DNA of 64,000 nt from Dipteris shenzhenensis (Eukaryota > Polypodiophyta > Polypodiopsida > Gleicheniales), in assembly GCA_047967505.1 (NCBI GenBank), contig CM106540.1; one strand, given 5' to 3'. The position numbers and the translations under genes were made by a program. This document shows, one piece after another, positions 10,380 to 22,442 of this stretch. Under the pieces are notes generated by a model. The model did not search any database, was not told the origin of the DNA, and saw only the letters and a list, made by a program, of their open reading frames with translations. Positions within the stretch are counted from its first letter, which is position 1. Every line of letters starts with the position of its first letter.

Positions 10380-12030
10380 GTAGAAATGGTACAAGATGCA
10401 TGGAATCCCAAGGATATCATTTTATCAATATAGGGAGCAATTCGAGAGTGGCATGCAACAATATGTGCATGGGAATATAGGGATTGTGAGGAGGATCAGG
10501 GAGCACATAAGTATGGGTAGGGATCGCATTCAACACTTTGTGGATAATAGCACGGAGCATATGACTCACAAGAGTAGAACCATGCAGGATGGTTCTAAAG
10601 AACCATGCAGGATGGTTCTAGAGAGACATAGCAGGTAATACTTGAAGTATATAAGGAGATAGACATCTTGTGTGAGGTCAATGCTTCGCTTAATCAACAT
10701 GGTTATGAGAGCGCATCCATGTCCACATTTGGTAGGATTTGGAAATCAAACTTAAAAATGTAGCCCTTACTAAGACGAGTGAATTCTCTAAATGTAGCTT
10801 GTGCAGTCGAATCAAGGCTCCCGAACGCTCAATTAGCAGCCAAAAAAAGTCAAGATGAGCGCAATTCACTGATGAAGGAGAGAAAGATGCATATGATACA
10901 TCAACAGAGTTACAAGAACCTATACTATGCATGGTGTAGGTACTTTGAGATGGATGAAAAAAATAATGTATGCATAATCCATGATAAGATGGTCCAAAAA
11001 AAGACAATGATTCCAAGACTTTGGGTGAGGTCCAAGGACACCTCTGCATGGCAATTACAAGTTTCACTCATTGAAATGATTACCCATGGGCATGGAAATG
11101 GTCATTATAAACAATTCACCCTCCATGGTTTGTGGCTATTTCTTCTTAGACGGGTTCCTAACTTCAAGAATTATGTGGATGGCTACCTATGTGATGGGCA
11201 AGAAATGCTAGTTGGTCATGCAAAGCCATTGCAATTTTGATTTTTCATGCAAGGTGGCAGACCTATGATGTAGTACAAGGTGCATCCAAAATCACGAAAT
11301 TGGATGCCCATAGAAGGGGGAATCAAGCTAAGAAGAAAGATAGTGAGGGACGACCATTGTTGTCAACTGGTTGTCAGGATAAATTACCACTGGCTGAATT
11401 TGTGAGAGACCACTTGCAAGGAATAAAGGATTACATTAAGTTTTGGGAGAGATGTGCAAGTGGCAATAATGCATCATATGAGTCCTACATTAGGCTAGTG
11501 ATAGACTACTAGAAAAACATGATCAATGAGCTTGAATAGGAAAAGATCTCAGAGACTGGAGTGATGAGGAGGAGGATATAGATGCTTGCATTAGTGAGTT
11601 CCAAGGCTATGAGGAATGGAATGATCACTATTGCAGGCCCCAAAAAAGGTAAGTCGAGGGAAGAGTTTAGACCAATGGTGGACATTAAGCAAGGTGACTT
11701 TGTCTTGGTAAGGCCATTATACTCTGTATACCCAATATGGTTTGGGGTTGCCATATCAAGTGTCGAGATGGATACTGCATCTCCTCACTTCAAGAAATTA
11801 TTGATTCAATATTAGACACCATCAATAAAGAGAAAGGGCCTCAGTGATGCAGATGCGTATGTTGACTGTTGGAACAAATATTAGGTAGAGAACAGGTTGG
11901 ATCCACAGGGGTGGGAGTGTACTGATGCGGTGGTCTAGTTGTGGACATCAAAAGCCATAGATTCCACCGAGTCTATGCATCAAAGAATAGGGGAGCTTGC
12001 TTGGTATCAGACCATAGAAAATAGTGACAA
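10380..12030 (+). pseudogene. Decayed transposon-like gene with a DUF7869-like domain
   Basis: Several plus-strand pieces in shifting frames read as one old protein. The most informative piece, at about 10900-11240, contains CIIHDKMVQKKTMIPR, then EMITHGHGNGHYKQFTLHG, then FKNYVDGYLCDGQEMLVGH. That order resembles DUF7869 proteins, an uncharacterised TE-associated family with an HDKMDQ..K..P motif. Downstream pieces (11237-11512, 11582-11815, 11939-12010) contain GDFVLVRPLYSVYPIWFGVA and a Trp/Asp-rich segment (NRLDPQGWECTDAVV). There are many stops and at least three frame changes. The family call is from memory of motif style; a profile search is needed, and the function of the family is unknown. 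Confidence 0.5.
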
Positions 12031-12489
12031 TTTTCTCCTTCTTGATCTTCGAAACTTCCAATGTAATATGTTCTCTCATGTGATGTTTCTCAGTTATTGT
12101 GATCTTATTAATATGATAATTTCTAAAGCCTGTCTTTTACCAACAAGTACTTTTTTTCTAGTGGTTCACTTTGCATGGTGTTTGTTAACACCACCAATTG
12201 GTGTTTATTAACACCTTAAGTAAAATAACCATATCGTCCCCAAATGGTGTTTATTAACACCACCAAATACATGATTTTCAAACTCTGCCACAAATGCTCC
12301 CGGTTGTTATACCCAATGAAAGATTTCATAACCAATGAAGTTTTCATAACCATTGGAATTTCCAAATATCAGCAAAATTTCAATATTGTGGTGACATTCC
12401 CACAATCAATGAAACTTTTCCCAATTTTAATGAAATCCACCCAAAATACAACTTTGTCCCCCTTTATCTAATACGGTGTTTTATCACTA
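12031..12489. other. No gene recognised; short repeats of TTAACACCAC type
   Basis: The phrase GGTGTTTATTAACACC, itself near-palindromic, and variants occur at about 12178-12265. No coding signal. Confidence 0.5.
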
Positions 12490-13520
12490 AGCTACTCAAA
12501 GCTCTTGATAGTGGTATCCAAGAATGTACTGAAAGACTTCAAAAAGATTTTTGAATTTTCAACCGTATCCACACTAATTCATATTGGCTTATCCATAAAC
12601 CAATATGACTTCCTAATTAGTCTACTGGAAACAAAAAATTTGGTGTATACTTTTGACATTATGTCATGCTATGAATCCATACCCCACCAAGGTAATAATA
12701 GCCTTATTGAGTCTCTCCAAAATTTTATCAAAATTCTAAATACTGATGGTTATCTTGGCTTTAAAAAAACTAGGAAATAGTTTGAGCTTACTAAGAAAAA
12801 CAAAGAGCGTACAATCAATTTTAAAGATATTATTGATCTAAACATATTTATCTTAGATAACTATTTTACTAAACTAGGAGAGGAGATACATGTGCAAACC
12901 AAAGGTATCCCCATAGGGTACCCTACTCACTATTATGGTGTAGCTTATACCTTGCCTGGTTTGAATTACAATATATTCTCAAATTGTCTAGACTTAAAGA
13001 GAATGAGAAACTTAAAGCTTTCTATTTGTCGGCTCAATTTATGGATGGTTTAATATTTATTTTAATAATGATTTTATTGTGGATTGTCTCTCTCATAGCA
13101 GGCCCATTGATCAAGTAGATCCAGTTAAAGTTTACCCATTGTTGGATATAATTGCTATCAATCCCACTTATGACACTTTACCACTTATTTGAACATTTCC
13201 ATCTCACTTACCAGACCTTTTATTGGATGCTTTGAAACTCATACCTTTTGGAAAAAAGATGAACTTCCCTGTCCCAATATTTAGTTCATCCATGCTGCTA
13301 GCAATAAGCCCAAAATATTGCTTATAAAGTTTGTGTTTCACAAATGCTACCTCTTATTTATAATGCCTCGCACGAATCACGGGCCTATATTGATTTGTTG
13401 ATATTAATTGTTATTTTTGAGAAAATGGTTTTAACCCCAACTTGATTACAAAAAATATCCTTTATTTCTCTAAAAAGAATACCTTACCTGGTTTATGGTT
13501 TGATATTCAGAACCTTATTA
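12490..13520 (+). pseudogene. Reverse transcriptase relic of Penelope-like or other non-LTR type
   Basis: The frame 12505-12780 reads VYTFDIMSCYESIPHQGNN, like RT motif A (an Asp followed by a Y/F-S-IP stretch). After a stop the same region continues with DNYFTKLGEEIHVQTKGIPIG, which resembles the palm GIPxGxxxSP motif of Penelope-like and telomerase-type RTs. A hydrophobic block with an FMD..IFIL segment follows at about 13030-13075, where the catalytic YxDD would be, but it is degraded. Frames shift repeatedly afterwards. The call is tentative: a group II-like or other RT could leave similar remains. No nuclease domain (GIY-YIG) was recognised. Confidence 0.4.
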
Positions 13521-13528
13521 ACCTATTT

Positions 13529-13574
13529 GGTGAGGGGTAAGTTCCACATGGTGGGCTTACCCCTCACCATGTGG
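13529..13574. other. Two overlapping, mutually exclusive inverted repeats
   Basis: GGTGAGGGGTAAG (13529-13541) is an exact complement of CTTACCCCTCACC (13556-13568). CCACATGGTG (13544-13553) is an exact complement of CACCATGTGG (13565-13574). The right arms overlap by four bases, so both stems cannot form fully at once. Confidence 0.85.
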
Positions 13575-13861
13575 TCTTAACCTCTAGGATGGGGGGTGGT
13601 TCACACACACACTTACTTTATTGCACTCGACTATATGCACACATACCACACACTAGTTTCTCTTTCAATTGAACCCATTTTGTTTTAAATGCTAAATTAG
13701 CTCCATGTAGCAAACACTTAAACTTACATACTTTTTTTCTTATTGGTATGTGTGTTCTACTAGGTAACAATCACTTTGATGGACAAATGACACACATAAG
13801 GGTCATGGCTTGGTCTTTCGTAATTGTTATGTGGAGTAGCAATATGATGGACAAATAATAC

Positions 13862-13918
13862 TACACACATACATACATGTATGTGTGTGTGTGCGCATGC
13901 GTGCGTGCGTGTGTGCGT
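13862..13918. repeat. Alternating purine-pyrimidine tract (CA/TG/CG)
   Basis: A run of ACACACATACATACATGTATG followed by TG and GC dinucleotides up to TGTGTGCG. The first half is close to self-complementary. Such tracts can adopt Z-form DNA. Confidence 0.85.
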
Positions 13919-14759
13919 TTGTATGTGTACCAGGACTTAGAATGCTAAGCAATGGTCTTTAACATGGAGAGGATCTTGAGAAAATTGACACGTATAAAGT
14001 TAGAAAAAGTAGTTTGCATTATTAGCAGAGTTTATATAAGAAGTTTAAGTGTCAATCCTTCTAGAAGTCCAAGCTCTAAAGTCGAAGTTAACTTGCCTGC
14101 CATCATCTAGATAAAACTAGTTGTTAGCAGGTCGTAGTTTCAAATGGGTAGACATGTAATGCTTGTTCCCACTAGCATGTTATTTCTTTACTATGGACTA
14201 AGACATCCATCTAGATTCCAAGGGAAAGCAAAAAAAAATGTTGTTATTCAGTTAAGTAGTTCAAAAAAAGGTTTTATGGGATTAGAAAAAAAGAGTTAAA
14301 TTGAAAAAACCTTTTCTCTTAATAGAGGAAAAGCACATATTATAATAAAGGCAAGAAATTCATTCAATGCATAAAGTATTTGTTTTTTTTTTAGGTTAGA
14401 AGGCATGGAGAGCAAGGTTCAATGGATAAGACTTCCCAGAATGGCAACTTTGCTTGCTCATGTAGTTCATGGAGAAGGGCTTATGGGTGGTAGCTTTAGT
14501 ATCTAAGAAGAAGCTAGTGGGTAAGATGGCTCCCTTAGAAGTTAACACAATGGGAGAATAAAAATGAAAATACATTTGGTGTCCTTGGACAAGCACAACC
14601 ATCGTTGGATTTTTCTAAAACAGCTTGTGAATTGGGTTGATATCAATTCTCTCTTCAGTGTAGGGCCTTCAAATTTTGAAAGTTCTCCTTAAATAAGAGT
14701 TTTTTAGTTTATAAATGTTTAAAGGGGTGACTTTGGGTGAGAATTTTAATTGAAAGTGA

Positions 14760-14990
14760 GAAAAACTAAGGTCATTCTTCTTTTGAGCCCTCCCTCAGAC
14801 AATGACAAAATTGTGAAGGCACTCTATGTAAATGTTGACATGACTTTGGGAGAAATGATACCAATGCTTTTTTGGATGATGAATGCCATTAAACTTTGAT
14901 TGGCTAAATGGACTTAGATGAAGTGTGAATATTGCCAAAAACCAAGACATATTGAAGAGTATTGTTTTTAGAAACAAGGGATATTACAAG
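14760..14990 (+). pseudogene. Zinc-knuckle remnant of a retroelement gag/ORF1
   Basis: In one frame 14924-14965 encodes CEYCQKPRHIEEYC, a complete CCHC knuckle with the spacing C-x2-C-x4-H-x4-C, in a frame also containing NVDMTLGEMIPMLFW. Stops surround it. It could be from a copia gag or from a LINE ORF1; a purine tract and an LTR-like sequence on the same strand at 15345 make an LTR element somewhat more likely. Confidence 0.5.
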
Positions 14991-15344
14991 AAAGAACAAA
15001 GGATCAACAAATGTAGCAAAAGAATTCACAGTCCTACGCTTGTTTAGACCAATCATGGTCAATGAGAGTGGGTTTTATAAAGTTTTTTATTCTTGAATAG
15101 TAAAATCTCTATGTAAGTTGTGACATCAATCACTATGTAACTAGCTTTCATACATTGCCTTTAAAGGTTTCTTCATCTTTGGATGGTTTAGTGATACCAT
15201 TTAAGGTTCTCCTTTCTTGTTTTTCAAGTGAGCATATTTTCAAAGGCATTTTGTCTATGAATTTTATGAGAATCTTTGTTTTGCATTATTTGTTTTGTTC
15301 GGTGTTTATTTTATCACCTTTTCCCCCACTTTAATTTGAGGGGG

Positions 15345-15749
15345 TGTTGGAGAAAACTAAACTTCAACATGGTATGGTTAAGTTTATGGGTTTGTGTACA
15401 TGTGGTTGAGCTTATGGACATGGGGCCAAGTCCATGGCTTGCATGGAGTTTGAGAGCATCCACCTAATGATAAAGGGATGAGTTCTTCTCATTGGGTTTT
15501 GGGGGTCAAACTATTTGACTACACCTAAGATGTGATTTGAAATCAATAAGCGTGATTGGAGGATCACCTTCGACTCATTTCTACAAGAACATGGCATGGT
15601 GTTGAGGTCATCCCTACAAGCCTTGTAGGGATGTGGAGGGTCATTGCATGCAATTATCATTGTAAATATTCTCACATGCAAAAATAGCTTTTAGGGTTTT
15701 GCAGTCTACTCCATAATAGTCCGAGATACTTTTCAGTTTACTTAGCATC

Positions 15750-15800
<51 letters not shown>

Positions 15801-16066
15801 ATATATAGTTTTTGGTAGATGATATTGTATGAATACCACCATAGTTTTTGGTAGCATGATCTTCATAGGTGATGGAATGACTTTATGTGAGTTTTGAAGA
15901 AGACATGCCTACCAAATACTCCTTGGATTGACATAACACTCATGACCAACCAAGCCTTTTATCTAGTTGTATTGGTTCATTTTATATATCTTGCTAATAG
16001 TGAAGATAATGCTCTTCATCTCACAACTTTCATGTAACTTGTGTATTATCATAATTTATCTTAAAT
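15345..16066 (+). repeat. LTR-like sequence with a purine tract before it and a primer-site-like sequence after it
   Basis: A purine tract TTGAGGGGG is followed at 15345 by TGTTGGAGAAAAC, a typical LTR start. At about 16067-16080 there is TGATATCAAAGCGC, which is the Met-tRNA primer site with two G-to-A changes. The right boundary lacks the expected CA. If real, this is one LTR shared by two tandem internal regions. It includes a long CT microsatellite. Confidence 0.4.
15753..15799. repeat. CT/TC microsatellite
   Basis: About 23 uninterrupted TC dinucleotides. Confidence 0.97.
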
Positions 16067-16892
16067 TGATATCAAAGCGCCAAGGCTTTACGCCCATAGA
16101 GTGCATGCATGGGAGAGCTTCAAATCGGAGCATATTGAGGTATACAAGGGACACCTCTTTAAGGAGGTGAGTTTTTGCTTTGCAGCATGCATATTTGTGA
16201 TAGCAAGACAAGCTCGAGGAGCTTGAATAGACATGGAGAAGCTCAGAAGAGCCATTTTGAGGGGCATCACTGAGTAGCCTATCGAGGGCCAAAATCCCAA
16301 GCCTACCAAGTTGTAAGATTTTTTGACAAACACATTGATGCCTAGTAGCTATAAGATTGTCTTACGAACATATTGAAGCGTTGGAAGGGCTGAAATCTCA
16401 GATTTTGAATTACTTGGGATACATTTGAGGGAAACTTGTCATATTGGTGTTTGTCTTGGCATACAACCAATTTGGACTCTATAGTTTTGTTTCCCAAAAA
16501 ACACTGCCATTCGAGACACGTGTGTGCATGTTTGCCTTGTTTGGCATTCTTACAATTATTATGCATTGGTCAACTTGTATGTTGAGTTGTAGGTGATATA
16601 ATTGGACCTAGCAAGGAAAAAATTTGCATAAACTCTTGTATACATAGTCGGACGTCCCAAGGTGACACTATGTCATCCAATCTTGTTAAGGTAGATGCTA
16701 GAGATGGGCAATGTAGAGACCAGAAACTTTCATGCAAATTAAATAGAACCTTAATACATGCAAAGATAACGGGTAGTGCAATCATCTCAAGAGATGAAGA
16801 GAAAATGTTCAAATTTGGGACCTCGAGAACTTTATACAGGTACTTCTTTAAAAGCATTTTAGATGAACATTATTATTGGAGGAATAGCTTGT
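16067..16892. other. No gene recognised
   Basis: Several short frames on both strands but no domain or motif that I can name. It may be decayed internal sequence of the LTR-like element at 15345. Confidence 0.4.
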
Positions 16893-17085
16893 AGTAAGTC
16901 TTGGAATGAGAGGTAGACACTCATGCTTACATGATTTTCATAAGAAGGTAGAAATGGAGCATGGCTCTTAAGAAGGTAAAAGACTTTAAAAGATGAAATA
17001 AAATAATATATGAACATGCTAGTTTTTATTATATAAGAAAAAGGGAAAACTATTATAAAAGTTGGTCATCTATATAGGCTACACT
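16893..17085 (+). repeat. Diverged copy of the LTR-related repeat at about 20125-20330
   Basis: Shares GACACTCATGC, ATGAAGGTAGAAATGGAG-like and AAAGACTTTAAAAG blocks in the same order and spacing with 20125-20330, followed in both by an AT-rich TTTTTATTATATA-like stretch. Since the downstream copy follows a gypsy purine tract, this may be the end of the matching 5' LTR. Confidence 0.5.
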
Positions 17086-17149
17086 TCCCATGACCTTCGC
17101 CATATAGGCTAAAAACTTAAAAACTAGAAAGTTGAGATCACTAAGGCAA

Positions 17150-17760
17150 GATCCCACAAGTGAGTCCTTCCTACCCACTATTCGCCCCACATCAAAAAGC
17201 ATAGATTTGATCATTCCATCCCTACTCCCAGCTTAAAAACTAGATCATTATGAACATTCCAGATCAAAAGAAGAATTGCAGCCCAAATATGCTATCAGCA
17301 AGCTTCTAATGTTGGTATTGTCCCTAGAGTATCCCTTAGCACCACTAACCTCCAGCTAGTTCTTAGAAAAATCTTGCTTATTAATCCAACCTTTCTGATA
17401 GCCCTGCCACCACACACCATACCCTCCTCTTCATCACACATGCCCATAACAAATGCATGATATCCTCAACACATCTCCCACATTGAGGATAGAAGGGATT
17501 CAACTTGGACCAATAGTCATTCTACCCCTAAAAGGCAACCATTTATGCATATTCTTCCAAAGAAAGAAACTGGCTCTTCTTGATTGACATCTCTTCCAAA
17601 TACTAACAATTCTCTACCTTATCCCTCAGCATTTGATCCACTATGAGGCTCCTATAGACTACCCTCATAGTGATCTTTTGTAAGCCTATAGAGCCCAAAT
17701 TCCCTTCATGCAATCGAAGGGATACAATTGGTAGGCCATCACTCAGGGACATTCACCACT
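17150..17760 (-). pseudogene. LINE (L1-type) pol C-terminal zf-RVT remnant
   Basis: On the minus strand the segment reads FFLWKNMHKWLPFRGRM, then PQCGRCVEDIMHLLWAC, then RRVW, in two frames. This is the zinc-binding reverse transcriptase C-terminal domain found in plant LINEs (FxLW...LPT...C..C..ED..HLLW.C). Stops and a frameshift are present and the RT core is not visible, so it is a 5'-truncated and decayed copy. Confidence 0.6.
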
Positions 17761-18109
17761 AACACACCATTAACTAGAGTAACCCCTCTGTGCAATAGCC
17801 CATACAAGAGTAACACACCATTAACTAGATTAACCTCTCTATGCGATAGCCAATACTGCTCTCTCTACAACCAAACTTGAGACCCATTCTCTCAAGAAGA
17901 AGAGACAGGTGTCCAAAGTTTACAAAATTCAATGAGAGGAGGTTTAACCATGGCAAGTGATCATGATTCAAAATTCAAAAAGGCAAAAGGCTCTATGAGG
18001 AACAATAGTAGCTAGCTATCAGATGAAGACTGCAATAGAGCACGAAGAGGAGGATAGTGTATTATGCTCTAAATGCTTGGACCTAAGAATGAAACATCAT
18101 TAGAAGCAA

Positions 18110-19390
18110 GACATGATATTATTTTTTCAGGAGTGGGTATGTATTCCCAACATACCTCAAATAAAAGGAACTATCTTACATGAGCTACACAACTCACCCA
18201 TTGTTGTCCACCCTGGATTGCAAAAGACATAGCCTTCAAAGAGCACTTCTATTAGCCAAAAATGATAAGGGTAATCAAAAGCCATGTACTTAAGTGTTTG
18301 CCTTATCAAAAGATAAAACATGTACAAGTTTCAAGAAAGCGTAGATCCCTTGACATCCCCAACAAGTACATAACTATGGACTTTATCACTGAATTGCCAA
18401 AACTAAGATCGGGGCATGACTCTATCTTTGTGATGGTTGATAAATTGACCAAAGTAGTTTATCCCAATTCACGCAAGAGATACATCTTTGAACATAGTCC
18501 ATGTATTTATCAAAGAAATGTTCAAATTACATGAACTCCCAAGCCAAGATAGCAAATTCACATTGAAATTTTTGCGAGGTCTATTCCATGCCATTGGTAC
18601 TCAACCAAATTTGAGCTCCATTGACCATCCTCAAACTAATGGATACATCGAGAGAGGGAATCAAGCTCTAAAAGACATGCTTAGGATGTATTGCATGGAA
18701 AATGGGAGCTTATGGGGAGAGTACCTCCAATTAGTGGGATATGCTTACAATAGCACTTCTTAAGATTCCATTAAAATGACACCTTTTAGAGCCTGTTATG
18801 GACAAGTCTTTTTCGTCCATTGCTTGGTGTGACCTAGTGAGTAAAGTGTAAATATTTAAAAAATGGGTAGACAAAATGCAAGAAGAGATCAAAGAGTACC
18901 TCAAAATAGCCATTAACCTGCAAAAAAATACGCAAATTAACATAGAAGTGAGAGAAAGGATTGAAGTTTTGTAAGGCCTAGGCCAAGGATGACTTCAATT
19001 AAATTCAAAGGAAAGAAAAAATTAAAACCCGCTATTATGGTCCCTTCAAGATTTAAACTAGAATTGGAGACAAGCCTATCAACTCAATTTACCCAGCGGA
19101 TTTAACATGTTTCATGTGAGTTTGTTCAAGAAGTACGTCCCTGATGAAAGTCATGTGTTAAAAGCTAAGGAATTGTAAATGTTGATTATAATTTTAAGTA
19201 GTGAGCCCGAGGAAATCTTAAAAGTAAAGGAAACACCCTTAAGGAATCGGATAGTGCACGAACATTTACTTAAATGGAAGAAATACCCGATAAAGGAAGC
19301 AACTTGACTAACCAAAAATGAATGGAGGAAACACTACCCTACATTTCAAGGATGAGGTCATCTTCATGCCTAAATGAAAAGGAATACCCA
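18110..19390 (+). pseudogene. Ty3/gypsy (chromovirus-like) integrase with chromodomain-like tail
   Basis: Pieces in alternating frames give an H2C2 zinc region (LHELHNSPIVVHPGLQK, then KCLPYQKIKH with the second Cys changed to Tyr). The integrase core has MDFITELPKLRSGHDSIFVM for the first Asp, then DSKFTLKFLRGLFHAIG, then DHPQTNGYIERGNQALKD with the catalytic Glu. Farther on, EPEEILKVKETPLRNR and VHEHLLKWKKYPIKEATWL resemble the chromodomain-like C-terminus of chromoviruses. Integrase-chromodomain at the 3' end of pol, followed by a purine tract and an LTR at 19890, fits the gypsy order. RT and protease are not recognisable upstream, where a LINE relic lies instead. Many stops. Confidence 0.72.
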
Positions 19391-19889
19391 AGGAAGGGGA
19401 AAAAGGGAAATGAAAGGATTAAGAAGGGAAAGGATTTGATCTTCCCATAGAACATAGAACCTTAAGATTTCTTAAACTTTGGATTGTTTTGACTGCAAGA
19501 TGCAAAGGTAAGAGAGGACCATAAGGCAACCAAACACTTGTATGGATGACGAAGTCCATGTGAAGAAGGTAAGAGAGGACCAAGTTGAGGAGGGGACCCT
19601 TGATGTCCTTTGAGGCAAGGTTTTTCTAGTCCTTTTATTCTCACGGGTCTTGGAGAAAGAGAGAGTGCAAGGGGCTACCAACCTCGGAGCTCTGTGGTGG
19701 AATGCTTGACCTTGAACGGGTAACGCAAGGCGCCTCTTTGCAATCCACGTGGAAGAGAGCGCTTGATGCCACGTCAAATCGTTTAAGACTACATCTTCAC
19801 ATTTTCCGGCGTTTTCTTTAAGGGCACTCTATGACGCAGAGGTCGCCTTAGTAACAAAGAACAATCCACGTCGATTGGATTGAGGGGGG

Positions 19890-20330
19890 TGTCTGAGAAT
19901 TAAGTCCCGTTTCCATTGATCCCTTTATGAATGGAGATTGTTGGGGGCATACAAATTATAAGCTATGTCGAACGAAACTTACTTCAGAAGGTCTAATAAG
20001 GACACTTTTTCAAAATTAGCCCCTATTCCGACAGTCCCTAGGCAGGATTGCTGGCACGCTGGATTTGGACAGCCAGGTCCTTACATTGTGTTTACCATCA
20101 TCAAGGACACTCAACCCGAGGTATGGAGTATAATGAGGGATACAGGTACGTGGACACTCATGCCCTTCATGATTATCTCATGAAGGTAGAAATGGAGTAA
20201 AGGAGCATAGGTCTTACAAAGGGAAAAAGACTTTAAAAGTTAGAAATTTTTTTCGTGTAAACAATGAAACCAACTAATCAATTTTTATGATATAGAAAGG
20301 GATTAATATAGAAGTTCTTGCAAGACTTCT
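19890..20330 (+). repeat. Probable 3' LTR of the gypsy relic
   Basis: The purine tract TGAGGGGGG (19881-19889) is followed by TGTCTGAGAATTAAG. The right edge is uncertain; the 3' half matches the repeat at 16893-17085. Confidence 0.5.
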
Positions 20331-22442
20331 TGTATTTCTTTGTACAAAGTGTGTGATTTAGTAAATGCTTTTGTTCCGTCACATGTAGTTATTCTTTTTT
20401 TTGAGGATGTACTTGGATCTTGCTCAAGACAAGTATGGCCTGCCGTCGTGACGCAACTTTTTGGGTCTTGATGGGTTTTATAGATTTGATCAGTTTTAAT
20501 AATGTGCTCCTTCAAGAAAATCATATATGTATTTTTTTCTAATAGAAGGCGGTCAAGCAAAGAGACCAGAGGGTGCAAAAAAAGAGAGGGCCAAGGAGAG
20601 AAACTTAATATGAGGCAAAGATAATGAGTGAACGTGAACATGAGAACTTTTTTTTTTTTGTGGGGAGGGGGGTGGGGGGGATCACAAATGGGAGAGGTCT
20701 CTTTGTAACTAAAGTAAGAATGCATCTGTCCATGCATGCAAGTAGAAAATGTGCGAGAGAGAAACAGTCAAGGTAAAATGTTGATTAAAAACAACTGTGA
20801 AAAGTATAAAACAACCGAGGAAAGACACAAAAGGCCAGAAAACTTACAGACAACAGAACGTGCAGCATAAGATAAGGGGCAAACCCCTGATGGTAACCTT
20901 CCTGAGACAAAACACCAAGCAGGTCAAGCTTTGGATCTGCAGATAGTTGGGCTTGGGTGCCAACCTTGAAGCTCCTGGACAGAACCTGATGGCTGATGGG
21001 AGTCTGATGATCAAGCTGATGGGTGGCAGAGAGCCCGGAGGAGATGCAGCAGGCTGGGAAATGCCATGCATGCTGTCCATAAGGTATTGGAAGAAGAGGG
21101 GCCAATGAAGCAAGGATTAGTGGTGGCAAGGGGGAGGGAGGGAGCTGGCCAAAGCAAGAGACAGATCCGTGCTAAAAATTATCCCCATCTGCAGACATAT
21201 ATGCACAATCATTCTTACTCTAGCCCAGTTCGTGAGTCAAACATTACATCTTCGTTGTATTTTTAAGCAGGCATTTCAAATCTAATAGATTGGCATGGCG
21301 ATACAAATATCCTCCAATATAGGCCAAAAATAATAATAATTGACAGATCTGCTTGATTGGTATATTCAATTGGCATAGCTGAGAATGATAATCACTTTAC
21401 TTTCCCACAGAAAAGCTATTTGAGAGAAGGAAATCCAGCCCATGTAGCTGTCAACATTCTACAGAGGTCTACACTGCAAATTGCCAAAGAAAATCAAGAA
21501 AGGCTGTTCAATTACCAGGTATGTTGAGAGTGCTAAACATGAGGGTAGCATGGGATTAGATCACAGCCTGGTTCATGTCAGCTTTTCCATTTCTAAAAGC
21601 TTCAAATGTAGATAGGATTCACAGAACTCTACATAGAATACTGATCGACAATAGCTGATTTCAAGCAAGGACCTTTTCATTGCAAATACAATCACTATGT
21701 CAAAGATCTATTATCTAGGAATACTGATTGTGAAAATGAAAATCAAGGTATACTTCATATTAAACATAAAATCAAGCAAGACAAGTCTTAAAATAACCAC
21801 ATTCAGTTTTTGATTATCCCCCCACCTCTTTCTTCCCATTGTATTCAACAACATAATTACCCTGATATGCCTTTGTGACTATGAAATACTCATCTGTTCA
21901 TATAGTGGGAGACAGGCATCTGTCTAAACAACACTCTAGGTTGCACCAACCTTTAAAAAATTATATTCTTGGCTCTTACACAAGAAATACCTTGATATTA
22001 CAAACAAGGCACCTTAAAGATGCCTGAGATTCTAGATTTCAAACATAATTCATAAATGACTTCTCTGCGTACCGAGCCTGGCCCCTATCTTGGCAAAACA
22101 AAACTTGCAAGATTAGACCTCAGAAAATGATTTCTTGTGGAACACAGGCTGCACAATTCAGCGTACGATCACATAAGGGTGGACATATCTTTGAACAGAA
22201 CTGTCTGCGTTTCTGGATCAGCCTTGCAGATTTTGAAGTTGAGTCCATTGAAATCCATGCTAATCCAAAGCAGATCTTATAAGCACAGCCCAGATGTTTT
22301 ATACATTAAGAAGTATCTGTGTGCTACAAGTGTTATGCTTCATAGCCTCTGCCATAGTTCTCCAATACTGAGCCTAAACCATCCTCTGAATTTTTCAGAG
22401 TGAATTCCCCCAAATAATGTGGTTTTGCTGTCTTGAGGCTGA
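20331..22442. other. No gene recognised; 3' flank of the kinase gene
   Basis: Holds a T-run followed by a G-rich run at about 20648-20682 and no supported domain. The part next to 22443 should include the 3' untranslated region of the minus-strand kinase gene, but I see no clear polyadenylation signal that I would place. Confidence 0.5.
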
